Part shown: positions 9,440 to 18,243 of the stretch, piece after piece
How the letters are laid out: each line of letters starts with the position of its first letter
Numbering within the stretch: position 1 is the first letter of the stretch
Origin: Trueperaceae bacterium
Lineage (GTDB): Bacteria; Deinococcota; Deinococci; Deinococcales; Trueperaceae
DNA: 42,413 nucleotides
Reading direction: 5' to 3'
Assembly: GCA_020431825.1 (NCBI GenBank)
Contig: JAGQHN010000037.1
Coordinates: 1-42,413 of the forward strand
Notes under the pieces: generated by a model
What the model was told of the DNA's origin: nothing
Seen by the model: the letters and a program-made list of their open reading frames with translations, nothing else
Databases searched by the model: none
Position numbers and translations under genes: made by a program

Positions 9440-12055
9440 ATGTTAAAAAAGTATTGGCTACTAAGCTTACTGCTGAGTGCAAGTTTACTTGTTGCTTGTG
9501 GTAGCAGTAGCAGTTTAAAGAAAGCAGTCGCTACTGAAGCTGACGAAACAACCGAAGAAGTTACCGGAACCTATACGGTAGAGAGCTATCCATTTTTGCC
9601 TGCCGCCAATATTGATTTTGGTTCAGGCTTTTCTACCCCGAATGAGAAATTTTTAGGGGTGGGTAACTGCCTCGAGTACGGTGAGGGTATAACCAGTTTA
9701 GCTGACGCCCTGCAGTATAAGCCCAGCACCTTAAAGCTCGAGTTTGACATGGACCTGGCCACCTCGCGTGAGGAACTTGCCGACAAGATGGATTTGACCG
9801 CCAGCCTCAAGGCCCGCATTGGCATCGTTAATATTGACGGCCGCGCCAAAGTCTTCTTTGATGATGAAACCAGTTCCAATGATGTCTATCTGATTGCCAA
9901 AGGGAAAGCCACGGGGCACACTTTTGGCTTTCTGACCCTGGGGGAAGGGGTTGTTGGCATAAAGGGCTATAACGCTGAAAATCCTGCTGAGAGCACGGGT
10001 TTTGGCAAACTTTTCATCGATGACTATAAAAGCTTTTTAGAGCGTTGCGGTGACCGCTTTGTGAGTTCGATTACGCTGGGAGGCGAGTTTTACTTAATTG
10101 CGCAGATTGAAACCTACAGCGAAGAGCATAAAAAAGATATTGAAGGCAGCCTAAACATCAGCATTTCTTCTATTGGGGTTGATGGTGGCGCATCCTTAAA
10201 GAAAATCCTGGATGAAGCCAGTGCCAGAACCAATATGAAAATTCATCTGGTCAGTGCCGGTATGTTCCCTGAGGCCAACACGCTCATTAATGTGCAGTCA
10301 AACCCCGGTGCTGTGGTTGAAGACCTGATTAACGGTCTTAAAGAGCAGTGTCTGAGTATTCAAAATACGGTGGCGCAAGGTGCCTTAGTAACGCAGGCTG
10401 ATTCGGTTTTGCATGTGACAGACTTGAACCCACAGGCGATTGATAACTTTAATGAGGTGCTCGAGCACCTGAGTGTTTGCTCCAAGCAAGTCACCCTGAC
10501 CGATTACAAAATTTTAACCACCGAAGATGGCGCCAGTAACGAAGCCATCAAAGCCATGAACGCTCACTTTACTGCCAGTCGTCTGATGAACTTACTTAGC
10601 ATTTTAGAAGATTTTGATATTGACGCCCGTTACTACATTAAAAACGATTCTATCTTTGAGCCTGCTCAGGAAAACCCTGCTGCAGGTGAGCAGGCAACCA
10701 AAAGCCCAAGCAGTATGGCGACCTTCTTAAGTAATGAGGTGGCAGACTTGCGCTTTGCCCTGCAGGAACAGCTTGCCAAGTGTCAGGCTGGGCAGTTTGA
10801 TGACTGCAAGTTTGTCAGCATAGACGGTTTTGGAGATGCGACCAGTGACGACTATAAAGCCGTTCAGGATGATATTCGTGCCTGGTTTAACTATATACCT
10901 CCAAGGGGCAAGTGGGATTTGCCCAATACCTGTAATGCCCTAAAGGATGTGCGCGGTGCCAGAGACTTTAGCTCGAGCACAGCCTATACCATTTACTACC
11001 AGCGAGATTTGAGCCGCGCCTATCAGGTGTACTGTCTGCCCAAAGAAGCAGCTAAGGAAGTTGAGCTTTTTGGTACGCCCGAAGACAGCCGCCCTGAGGC
11101 CACTTCATACTATGAGTATATACAGCTAAAAAGCCCTCAGAATATTGCTCGAGCCATAACCCACGCCACCGATGTCAATGCCGGAGCCTTTGATCAGGTC
11201 AACGGGTCTTTAGAGCAAGCCACGCGCTATGACCGCATCCGTATCAACCCAATCGATTTAACCATTGAACCCGAAGACATCAGCTATACCTTTACGGTCG
11301 GTAAAGTCATTCCGGTAAGTGACGCTGCCAAGTTTGCCTATCAGCCGCTGCCAAAAGTGGGCACAAGCGATCAGGTTGCCGTTATTCCATATGGGACGGC
11401 GATTGGCTGTAATAAAAATGCTGCTGAAGCGACCCTAAACATAGAGGGAACCGGGCTGTACTTTGACCCACTTATGTCCGAGCGAGCAGGCTGGTACTAC
11501 ACCCCACATGGTGACATCATCGAGCCGCCAAGGGTTGTCGTAGAAAAACAGCGCATTACCATAGATACGGGGTTTGCCCTCAACTGTACCCAGATTCGCC
11601 CGGCAGATTACCGCATTAAATTAAGCCTGCCCAGTGACCCCAGCGTCCTTGATCAGGATGGGCTTTATAACGATGCTGTCGCTTTTGAAAATGCACCTTT
11701 GCAGTGGTTTATCCTTTCGGGTGCGCCAGATAATGTTCGTGAGCAAGTTGTTGTAGATGATGCTTATAGCGTTTACCTGGATGGGCACTGGCTCTTTGAT
11801 ATGAATGGTAATGGCGGAGCTACAAACGAAGCCTGGTTTGAAGCCCGTCAGGGGCAGCATCTGCTCATTGCTGGTAGTAATACTCACGGTGGCCCCTGCG
11901 GGACGGGTGATCTTTATCTTCATGTGATTAACCACGATGACAAGGATGCTACCCAAACCATCATCGCGACCAAACAGGTGTTTAACCAGAAGAGTTATGA
12001 GTGCTTTGGTCAAAACGGCTGGTTTACCCAAAATTCATTCACACTTAAGTTTTAA
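9440..12055 (+). CDS. Large lipoprotein with MACPF-like and GON-like domains (paralogue 3)
   Basis: An 871-residue lipoprotein with lipobox LVAC and lipidated Cys20, followed by a serine-rich GSSSS stretch. It shares the MACPF-like core (CGDRFVSSITLGGEF from residue 203), the GON-like domain (TCNALKDVRG, RYDRIRINPIDL, YGTAIGC, LNIEGTGLYFDP) and a more diverged C-terminal beta domain (DDAYSVYLDG, then KSYECFGQNGW). The ATG at 9440 sits behind CAGGAGG; the upstream in-frame ATG at 9425 has no site of its own. It is followed after only 12 bases by the fourth family member, so genes 3, 4 and 5 probably form one transcript ending at the hairpin near 16.2 kb. Confidence 0.7.
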   Translation: MLKKYWLLSLLLSASLLVACGSSSSLKKAVATEADETTEEVTGTYTVESYPFLPAANIDFGSGFSTPNEKFLGVGNCLEYGEGITSLADALQYKPSTLKLEFDMDLATSREELADKMDLTASLKARIGIVNIDGRAKVFFDDETSSNDVYLIAKGKATGHTFGFLTLGEGVVGIKGYNAENPAESTGFGKLFIDDYKSFLERCGDRFVSSITLGGEFYLIAQIETYSEEHKKDIEGSLNISISSIGVDGGASLKKILDEASARTNMKIHLVSAGMFPEANTLINVQSNPGAVVEDLINGLKEQCLSIQNTVAQGALVTQADSVLHVTDLNPQAIDNFNEVLEHLSVCSKQVTLTDYKILTTEDGASNEAIKAMNAHFTASRLMNLLSILEDFDIDARYYIKNDSIFEPAQENPAAGEQATKSPSSMATFLSNEVADLRFALQEQLAKCQAGQFDDCKFVSIDGFGDATSDDYKAVQDDIRAWFNYIPPRGKWDLPNTCNALKDVRGARDFSSSTAYTIYYQRDLSRAYQVYCLPKEAAKEVELFGTPEDSRPEATSYYEYIQLKSPQNIARAITHATDVNAGAFDQVNGSLEQATRYDRIRINPIDLTIEPEDISYTFTVGKVIPVSDAAKFAYQPLPKVGTSDQVAVIPYGTAIGCNKNAAEATLNIEGTGLYFDPLMSERAGWYYTPHGDIIEPPRVVVEKQRITIDTGFALNCTQIRPADYRIKLSLPSDPSVLDQDGLYNDAVAFENAPLQWFILSGAPDNVREQVVVDDAYSVYLDGHWLFDMNGNGGATNEAWFEARQGQHLLIAGSNTHGGPCGTGDLYLHVINHDDKDATQTIIATKQVFNQKSYECFGQNGWFTQNSFTLKF

Positions 12056-12067
12056 AAGTTGCTGAAG

Positions 12068-14107
12068 ATGAAAAGAACCCTGTTTGGCTTAAGTTTGCTA
12101 GCTTGCCTCCTGCTGATTTCGTGTCAGCAGGCAAGCCTGATTGCACCTTTGCCAGCAGTCGTTGACGAGGTGCCAGAAGGCAGCGAAGCCTTGCCGCAAA
12201 AACCCTCGAGGCTCGAGCTTGACCACAACGCCACTAAAGTCCAGCAGGTCTATAACTGGCCCGGCCTGGGTTTTGACTCTAACCATGAAGACCCCAAAGG
12301 CAGTTGTCTGGAAGAAGTTTTGCTCAGTCCTATGGTGGGGCAAAAGCGCATGGAGCTGAGCTTCACTATGGCAGAAAGCCATGATGAGCTGGTGAAGTAC
12401 TTTGGGCTCGAGGGGCATGTGGGCTTTAACTGGGGCTTTATTAAGGGTTCGGGTAGTCTCGAGTATGTCAATGATCATGAGGCCGATAACTATAGTCTTT
12501 ACCTGATTATGAAAGCCAGCCTTAATACCCAGACCCTATCCGTTAATCAGGCAAGTCTATCCTCAGAAGCCGAAACCCTGCTAAATACTAAAGGTTATGA
12601 ATCGCTTGTACAAAAGTGTGGCGATCAGTTTGTTTCTTCGATTACGCTGGGCGGGTCGTACTATGCGGTTTTTCGTATTGTGGCTTCGTCCTATAAACAA
12701 AAAGAAGAGTTTAAGGCTACCATCCGTATCAAGATTTTATTTGTGCATATCACCATTCATATTCATGAGGTGATGTCAGACATTTACCGGAAAGCCAAAG
12801 ATATGAGTTTTGTGGTTTTCCAAACGCCCAATCTTATTCCGACGCTTCGCAGCGGAGATTTCTCGCTGGTGCAAGACACGGCTTCCTTTATTTATGAAGC
12901 TCAGGATTACCTATCAAGGCTCGAGCAGCACTGTGAAATCCAGCTGCTGAATGGTCAGTACCAGTATCCGGTTGACTGTGTCAGCGTCATTACCCTGCAA
13001 GACTACCTGACGCTGACACCTTATACACCTGACCCGGACATCAGGGCAAGACAGCATGACGCCTTGCTGATAAAAACGCACTTGCAAGCCCTTGGCGCCA
13101 GACTTAAGGGGCTCGAGCATGACCTCTTTTTTGTAACGGCCCAGCCCTACTTTTTTATAGGTCTGGATGACGCAGCCAGACGTGACCTTTTTGCGGAGCG
13201 CTATCAGACGGTTAAAGCCATGCAGACCAGTCTGGAAAATGACCTCGAGTACTGCACTTCAAGTCTTGCCAATGTCATTCTGGCGCGCTGTCAGGCTTAT
13301 GTATCGGCTGCCAGTGGCACGACCTACGCTACGCTGAAGGCGCAGCTTAGTGACTGGCAAAGCAGTCTTCCCGATAGGCAAGATGCCGATGTCTTGCCGA
13401 AAAGCTGTCAGGAAGTGCATAGCTTTGGGGTTTTAAACCTGTATCAGGAAAATACACTTTATTTTCAGGGAGCATCTGGCGCACCCTATACAGTGCTCTG
13501 CTACCCGAGTTTTAGCAGTGACCTGATTTTTGAGGAATATTTGCGAGTGCCTCAAGAAGATGAATATGCAGCAGCCTTTGCTGCCACCCTTCAGGGCGAA
13601 GATAGCTTTGTCGATGGTCTTGACCCCCTGGACATGCGGGCCAATCTTGTCCGTTTTGACCATAAGGGGCGCGTCCAGACAACGCGCTGGCAGCTTTACC
13701 GCATTAATCCTGTTGATCTGACCATCGATATAAACAATCTGCGTTTTGCCGAAACTGTTGGTTACGCTGGCGCTACTGAGTTTGGCCTTGACTACTCGCA
13801 GGGTATGCCTGTTAGCGCGCTTTATGCCTGCTCGAGTACCCGCCCCATGCGCCTTTTTAGCTATATCAGTTTACTGGGCACCGATCTGGTGATTGACCCG
13901 CTGATGCTGGGCAGTTCAGTCTGGCAAGAACAATTCAAGCGAGGCTCGGCTGCGCCAGGGTTTGTGCCAGAGGGCAGGCTCGAGCGTGCCATTGAAGTAG
14001 CCGGAACCCAGTTTGCCCTTATGGCGAGGCTCGAGCCAAATGAATGCATCAGTGCCGTGCCGCAAACCTTTCGACTGATGCCCAGATCATCTCTGGTGTC
14101 TTATTAA
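12068..14107 (+). CDS. Divergent MACPF-like/GON-like lipoprotein
   Basis: A 679-residue lipoprotein (LISC, Cys19) distantly related to the three genes before it. The MACPF-like signature is CGDQFVSSITLGGSYY from residue 184, followed by an amphipathic stretch rich in Ile and His (about 219-235) in place of the second hairpin. A GON-like C-terminal half is recognisable from CQEVHSFGVL, YTVLCYP, YRINPVDLTID and LLGTDLVIDPLM. It lacks the extra C-terminal beta domain of the paralogues, so it ends about 190 residues earlier. ATG 12068 is preferred to TTG 12059; the ribosome site is weak, which fits translational coupling to the upstream gene 12 bases away. Many CTCGAG sites lie inside it. Confidence 0.6.
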   Translation: MKRTLFGLSLLACLLLISCQQASLIAPLPAVVDEVPEGSEALPQKPSRLELDHNATKVQQVYNWPGLGFDSNHEDPKGSCLEEVLLSPMVGQKRMELSFTMAESHDELVKYFGLEGHVGFNWGFIKGSGSLEYVNDHEADNYSLYLIMKASLNTQTLSVNQASLSSEAETLLNTKGYESLVQKCGDQFVSSITLGGSYYAVFRIVASSYKQKEEFKATIRIKILFVHITIHIHEVMSDIYRKAKDMSFVVFQTPNLIPTLRSGDFSLVQDTASFIYEAQDYLSRLEQHCEIQLLNGQYQYPVDCVSVITLQDYLTLTPYTPDPDIRARQHDALLIKTHLQALGARLKGLEHDLFFVTAQPYFFIGLDDAARRDLFAERYQTVKAMQTSLENDLEYCTSSLANVILARCQAYVSAASGTTYATLKAQLSDWQSSLPDRQDADVLPKSCQEVHSFGVLNLYQENTLYFQGASGAPYTVLCYPSFSSDLIFEEYLRVPQEDEYAAAFAATLQGEDSFVDGLDPLDMRANLVRFDHKGRVQTTRWQLYRINPVDLTIDINNLRFAETVGYAGATEFGLDYSQGMPVSALYACSSTRPMRLFSYISLLGTDLVIDPLMLGSSVWQEQFKRGSAAPGFVPEGRLERAIEVAGTQFALMARLEPNECISAVPQTFRLMPRSSLVSY

Positions 14108-14122
14108 GCTTCAAGGAGATCT

Positions 14123-16183
14123 ATGAACCGATTCATAACAGCCCTGCTACTGCTTGCTTTGCTGCTGCTGGCAGCCTGCGGGGGAGGCAACAAGGCTATT
14201 GTCAGCCCGACGCCGACCCCAGAAGAGCCCAGCCCTGAGCCAGAACCAGGAACAGAAAACCCACCGAGCTTAGCTGCCAGTCTGGTAAAACTCGAGTTTA
14301 GTGCTGCGGCTATTGATCAGGGGGCGCAAATCGTTAAACCTTTGGCGGGTAGCGACTCAGTCATGCTGGTGGCAAAGCGCTTTAACCGTTTTGAAGCTGA
14401 AGGCAATCATTATCTGAGTCTCACGGTTGAATTAGTAAATCAGGCTTGTGCTGGCTGTGCTGCTAACAGCTCGAGACCCGAGATTAGTCTTTTGGCTGTG
14501 ACTGACTCGAGCCGCCTGCTTGGCACACCCTTTGCTAGTTTCAAAAGTTCTGATGGCAAAACGGTAGGCTCAGGTCTTGCTGCAACTCAGGCCACAGGAC
14601 TCAGGCCCATTCACGGAATGAATCTGACCGAGAGAGGCCCCAAAGTTCTGGATGATGAAGCTTCTTTTCAGGCTTATAGTGAAGAAGCGCTTGCCGCGTT
14701 TAAAACGCTTGTTCCAGAGGGCTATACCTTACTTCCTTATGGGTTTAGCGCTGCCAAAACAGGTACTTCGGTTAATAGTTTGGGTCAGCTAACGCTAGCT
14801 TTCAAGCTCCCCGCAAACCTAGGTAGCACTCCTCCCATTTTTGGTATGACCCTATTGGCAACGGTACAAAGCAAAAAACAAGTGACCGAGAGCCTCGAGG
14901 AACAGGGCACAGACGCTGCTCTTACCAGAGCAAAGGCAAGCGGTGCCAGCCTTACGGTTTTAGGAAATAGCCCCAGTCGGGCAGATAAGCGTCTTTGTTC
15001 TCTGGCACTCAGTCGCGCAGATAAGCCAGTTTATTTACTTAATCAGGCGACCTGTCAACCCGTTACAAGCGTTAGTTCTTTTCTCGATGAACAGGACGGA
15101 GACTTTTCTATTGGGCAGTTGAGTTTACGCGAGGCTCTGGCAAGAGCTAATGACGGTCAGCTAATTCAGTTTTCTGATGAAGTGTTGGCGCATGAAGGGG
15201 GCATTTTACTGGATAGCAAGCTTGGACCCCTCGAGTTCAGAAAATCCATAACGTTAGACGCAAGCCAACCGCTTATTTTAGATGCCCAGAAAGCTATGGA
15301 ACTGGCAACCCTGCATTCTGGTATTACGCTAAATCTGAATAATCTGAGATTTCAAAACGGCAAAACTGCGGCTTCGGGTGCCGCCTTTAGCATTCCTGAA
15401 GGTACAACGGTGACCCTTAAGGGGGCTGAATTTAAAGCAAATCTGGCTTCTAAAGACGGGGGTGCCATCTACAATGAAGGCACGCTCGAGCTTAACGACA
15501 CCGTCTTTTTGGGCAATGTCAGCCTCGAGGATGGGGGTGCGTTTGCCAACCTGGGAACGGTCAGGGCTTCGGGGGTTTATTTCTTAGAGAATAAGGCAAC
15601 GGGGGCAGGTGGCGCTATTTTTAATGCCAGCGAAGCAGAAAATACCTTTGTAAATGTTCAGTTCAGCCAGAACAAGGCCGATTATGGTGGGGCGCTGTTT
15701 CACCGCTTTGGCAGGCTCGAGCTGCGCTATGCCAGCATTTATGCTAATGAGGCTGTCAGAGATGGAGGGGGCCTTTTTGTTAACAGCGCAAACAGTCAGA
15801 TCGGTGTACATGCCAGCCTGATAGCTCACAACCTTGACGCTGCCCAGAAGCTATTTCAGGATGTTTATGTCAGTGGCTCGAGTAACCCTTTTGAAAGTAG
15901 CTATAACCTTATTGGTTTAGGAGATAGTCAAGGCTTTTTTGCCACAGAGCTTGCCAGCACTAAAAATCAAGTGGGAACTTCTTTATCGGCCTACCTCGAG
16001 CCCGAGGTTGACTGGAACCCGGTAGCTGATACGCTGAATACCCTTTTACCTAAGGCAAAAAGTCCTTTGCTTAATGCGGTTCCGGCTGGCGTCTTAGGCT
16101 GTGACAGCAGCCTAAAAGATATTACTGGAGCGGCTCGAGGGGTAGCAAGTGCTTGTGATATCGGGGCGTACGAAGCAAGATAG
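14123..16183 (+). CDS. Lipoprotein with right-handed beta-helix (Pmp-like repeats)
   Basis: A 686-residue lipoprotein (LAAC, Cys19) with a Pro/Glu-rich linker (about 30-50), an N-terminal domain of unknown type, and from about residue 315 a predicted parallel beta-helix. It starts with a LSLREALARAND segment and runs through GGAIYNEG, GGAFANLG, GGAIFNAS, GGALFHRF and GGGLFVNS turns, ending in the DIGAYEAR tail usual for this class of surface proteins. GGAI-type turns resemble those of chlamydial polymorphic outer-membrane proteins and bacterial surface adhesins. The ATG follows AAGGAG and lies 15 bases after the MACPF-like gene 4, so they are likely co-transcribed. An adhesin or scaffold role is inference. 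Confidence 0.75.
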   Translation: MNRFITALLLLALLLLAACGGGNKAIVSPTPTPEEPSPEPEPGTENPPSLAASLVKLEFSAAAIDQGAQIVKPLAGSDSVMLVAKRFNRFEAEGNHYLSLTVELVNQACAGCAANSSRPEISLLAVTDSSRLLGTPFASFKSSDGKTVGSGLAATQATGLRPIHGMNLTERGPKVLDDEASFQAYSEEALAAFKTLVPEGYTLLPYGFSAAKTGTSVNSLGQLTLAFKLPANLGSTPPIFGMTLLATVQSKKQVTESLEEQGTDAALTRAKASGASLTVLGNSPSRADKRLCSLALSRADKPVYLLNQATCQPVTSVSSFLDEQDGDFSIGQLSLREALARANDGQLIQFSDEVLAHEGGILLDSKLGPLEFRKSITLDASQPLILDAQKAMELATLHSGITLNLNNLRFQNGKTAASGAAFSIPEGTTVTLKGAEFKANLASKDGGAIYNEGTLELNDTVFLGNVSLEDGGAFANLGTVRASGVYFLENKATGAGGAIFNASEAENTFVNVQFSQNKADYGGALFHRFGRLELRYASIYANEAVRDGGGLFVNSANSQIGVHASLIAHNLDAAQKLFQDVYVSGSSNPFESSYNLIGLGDSQGFFATELASTKNQVGTSLSAYLEPEVDWNPVADTLNTLLPKAKSPLLNAVPAGVLGCDSSLKDITGAARGVASACDIGAYEAR

Positions 16184-16200
16184 GTTTATCCATACAAAAT

Positions 16201-16232
16201 AAAAAGGATGCTCAAGTGCGAGCATCCTTTTT
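16201..16232 (+). terminator. Rho-independent terminator at end of lipoprotein cluster
   Basis: A perfect 13-bp stem, AAAAAGGATGCTC (16201-16213) with GAGCATCCTTTTT (16220-16232), has a 6-base loop. The A-run on the left and T-run on the right let it work in both directions between the convergent lipoprotein and isomerase genes. Confidence 0.9.
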
Positions 16233-16347
16233 GATATAGCAGGTAGCATCTGGTTGCAAACAATTTGCCTTGCATTTTCCTCTGGCACAAATAGTTTCTG
16301 GCGATACTTTCTAGCTTCCAAAGGTTGAGTGGCTATTCAGATGCAGC

Positions 16348-17157
16348 CTAGATAGCCACAGCTTCAAGGGCGCGAATATGAGCTACACTTTTTGCTACTG
16401 CCTCTTTACCCCCGGCAACTTCTAAACAAATGCTGCCTTTAAAGGCATTTAGGAAAGAGCTGTAGTTTCTAAAGTCAATATGACCATCGGTAGTGGGAGC
16501 ATGCAGATCATCCTGAGCATTATTATTGCAAAGATGCAGGTGAATAATGCGCTCACCCAATGTATCTATATAGCTGCTTATATTGTCTTCATTGGCTAAG
16601 AGGGGGTCAGCCCAGGGGCGATTGGCTTCTATCAGAGCATGACCGACATCCAGACAGTTATGCATGCCAAACTTATCGGTGATGTGCCTGAGCATTTCAG
16701 GGCCTTTTACCAGACCATCGACCAGGAGCCCCAGGTTTTCCAGTGCTATAGGTACACCTGCAGCTTGAAACTGAGACAGTGAATCATAAAGTGCCTCAAA
16801 GGCCTGCTCTAAAGGTACGGGTTGATAGAGAAAAATATGCCCGGTATGCAACACGCCGCAACTGGCCTCTATAGCTCTGGCATACTCGAGGGCTTCTAAG
16901 GTTTGCTCTACACTGGCTTTACGCACTACCTTAATGAGAGAAGCAATGTTTAAATCAATAAAGGGAAGATGCAGGGTGACACCTATGCCTGTTGCTGCTT
17001 TAAGTTCTCTTACGCGCTTTGCCGGTTGTGCATCACTGAGGTAGTCGCAATAATCGTAAATAAGCTCGACAAACTCGAGCCCAAGACTTTCCGCAAATTT
17101 GAAAGCCTCATCAACTTTATAAATACCAGCCGTGGCTGAACTGTAACCAAGCTTCAT
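16348..17157 (-). CDS. Sugar phosphate isomerase/epimerase-like TIM barrel
   Basis: A 269-residue protein of the xylose-isomerase-like TIM-barrel family (AP endonuclease 2 fold). Putative metal ligands appear in order: His63 (TLHLPF), His104/His107 (VLHTGH), Glu140 (ALENLG), Asp170/His173 (CLDVGHA), His206/His208 (IHLHLCNN), His226/Asp228 (DGHIDF) and Glu246 (CLEVAGG). This full set suggests an active enzyme with divalent metal. The family covers many reactions, so the substrate is not assigned; an endonuclease IV role is less likely at this length and with this pattern. The ATG follows GAGGTGA. Confidence 0.75.
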   Translation of the reverse strand: MKLGYSSATAGIYKVDEAFKFAESLGLEFVELIYDYCDYLSDAQPAKRVRELKAATGIGVTLHLPFIDLNIASLIKVVRKASVEQTLEALEYARAIEASCGVLHTGHIFLYQPVPLEQAFEALYDSLSQFQAAGVPIALENLGLLVDGLVKGPEMLRHITDKFGMHNCLDVGHALIEANRPWADPLLANEDNISSYIDTLGERIIHLHLCNNNAQDDLHAPTTDGHIDFRNYSSFLNAFKGSICLEVAGGKEAVAKSVAHIRALEAVAI

Positions 17158-17321
17158 GCGTCACCTCAATGGCTAGAAGTTTATGCTTTATGGGCATAAT
17201 TCGCTGTGACGAACATCGTCAGTAGATTCGTTATAGCAAGAGAGACAAGCAAGAGCAATGAAATTATTAAAACCCTAGCTAGAATTGCTTGCTGGTTCTA
17301 GTTCCGAGCCTCTTTCTACCG

Positions 17322-18110
17322 TTAACTTTCCACTAACTTGAGCACATTTTGCTCGAGCCAGGTTTTAACCCCGAGTTCTTCGGGAGAAGGAATGTGTTCA
17401 TCTGATACCGCTAAGACTTCGTCATGAACATGGGGTCCAACCGCTATGGCCCGACCTGCCCACTCGAGCATGGTGACATCATTGGGGCCATCTCCAAAAG
17501 CAATCACGTCAGAAGCTTCATAGCCAAGTTCAGCAGCTATAAGTGCCAGAGCACTTCCTTTATCAGAATTGGGGCTGGTGACTTCCAGGTAGCCGTCGTT
17601 CCAGCTATAGGTGAGCAGCTCGGCGTGGTTTGTTTCGACATGAGCCCTTATGGCAGCGTTGCCGCTAAGCGTGCTAAAGACCAGCTTATCAGCGTGAAGC
17701 TCGAGCCCTTCTTCGTAGATTTTAACGTAGCGATTTTGGGTGTGTGCCCAGTGCCATCTCTCATCATTTGGGTTTTTGACGTAGACGGTATCTTCAGCAA
17801 TACAGGCATATTCAACATGGGCCTCTTTAAGAAAAGGTGCCAGTAAACCCTGTACATCTGTGGGTTTTAAGCGGTTTTCTCGCAGCACTTTCCCTGCTTT
17901 GCCTATGACATAAGCTCCGTGATTAGTGCTGTAGCACTCTTTGATTTTGAGTTGCCCGAGAAAAGGCAGGGTAGTAAGGGGCGGGCGACCCGTAAGAACG
18001 CTGACCTCATGACCGCTTTCTCTTAGCTTGTTGAGGCTCTCTACTATTGCCCCAGGCAGTTCAGCGGTTCTGGTAACAATGGTGTTGTCAAGATCAAATG
18101 CAAATAACAT
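17322..18110 (-). CDS. Cof-type HAD-IIB phosphatase
   Basis: A 262-residue haloacid dehalogenase hydrolase of subclass IIB. Motif I is FDLDNT (nucleophile Asp6, acid Asp8; Asn replaces the usual Gly), motif II is VLTGRP with Thr40, motif III is Lys184 (NSDKGSAL), and motif IV is FGDGPNDVTML (206-211). A cap domain lies between about 80 and 180. Such enzymes dephosphorylate sugar phosphates or flavin and pyridoxal phosphates; the substrate here is not known. The start is supported by a TAAGCT -10 box seven bases upstream. Confidence 0.85.
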   Translation of the reverse strand: MLFAFDLDNTIVTRTAELPGAIVESLNKLRESGHEVSVLTGRPPLTTLPFLGQLKIKECYSTNHGAYVIGKAGKVLRENRLKPTDVQGLLAPFLKEAHVEYACIAEDTVYVKNPNDERWHWAHTQNRYVKIYEEGLELHADKLVFSTLSGNAAIRAHVETNHAELLTYSWNDGYLEVTSPNSDKGSALALIAAELGYEASDVIAFGDGPNDVTMLEWAGRAIAVGPHVHDEVLAVSDEHIPSPEELGVKTWLEQNVLKLVES

Positions 18111-18117
18111 AGCTAGC

Positions 18118-18123
18118 AGCTTA
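18118..18123 (-). promoter_or_regulatory. -10 box of leaderless HAD phosphatase promoter
   Basis: Reading the minus strand, TAAGCT is followed by seven bases and then ATG at 18110. There is no Shine-Dalgarno. A leaderless transcript is inferred. Confidence 0.45.
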
Positions 18124-18228
18124 GCCTGTTTTTTGTTAAAGCGATGTAGAACTATCTAACTATCAGACAGATATAAACTGCTGCGTTTAACTGGGTACTG
18201 GGCTAACGACTTTGGCTCAGATGAGTGC

Positions 18229-18234
18229 TAGACT
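18229..18234 (+). promoter_or_regulatory. -10 box of mqnC promoter
   Basis: TAGACT lies nine bases before the mqnC ATG, with no Shine-Dalgarno in between. It is the same hexamer as the one before sufS. It implies a leaderless or near-leaderless mRNA. Confidence 0.45.
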
Positions 18235-18243
18235 TTAAACACT

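Noticed and set aside
3880..12055. Tandem repeats as a CRISPR or integron array
   Set aside because: The repetition is at gene scale (paralogous coding regions), with no short direct repeats and spacers and no attC-like sites.
17158..17321. Possible tRNA or structured RNA in the isomerase-HAD spacer (CTAG-containing inverted repeats)
   Set aside because: No cloverleaf, T-loop or acceptor stem could be drawn; the repeats are short and imperfect.
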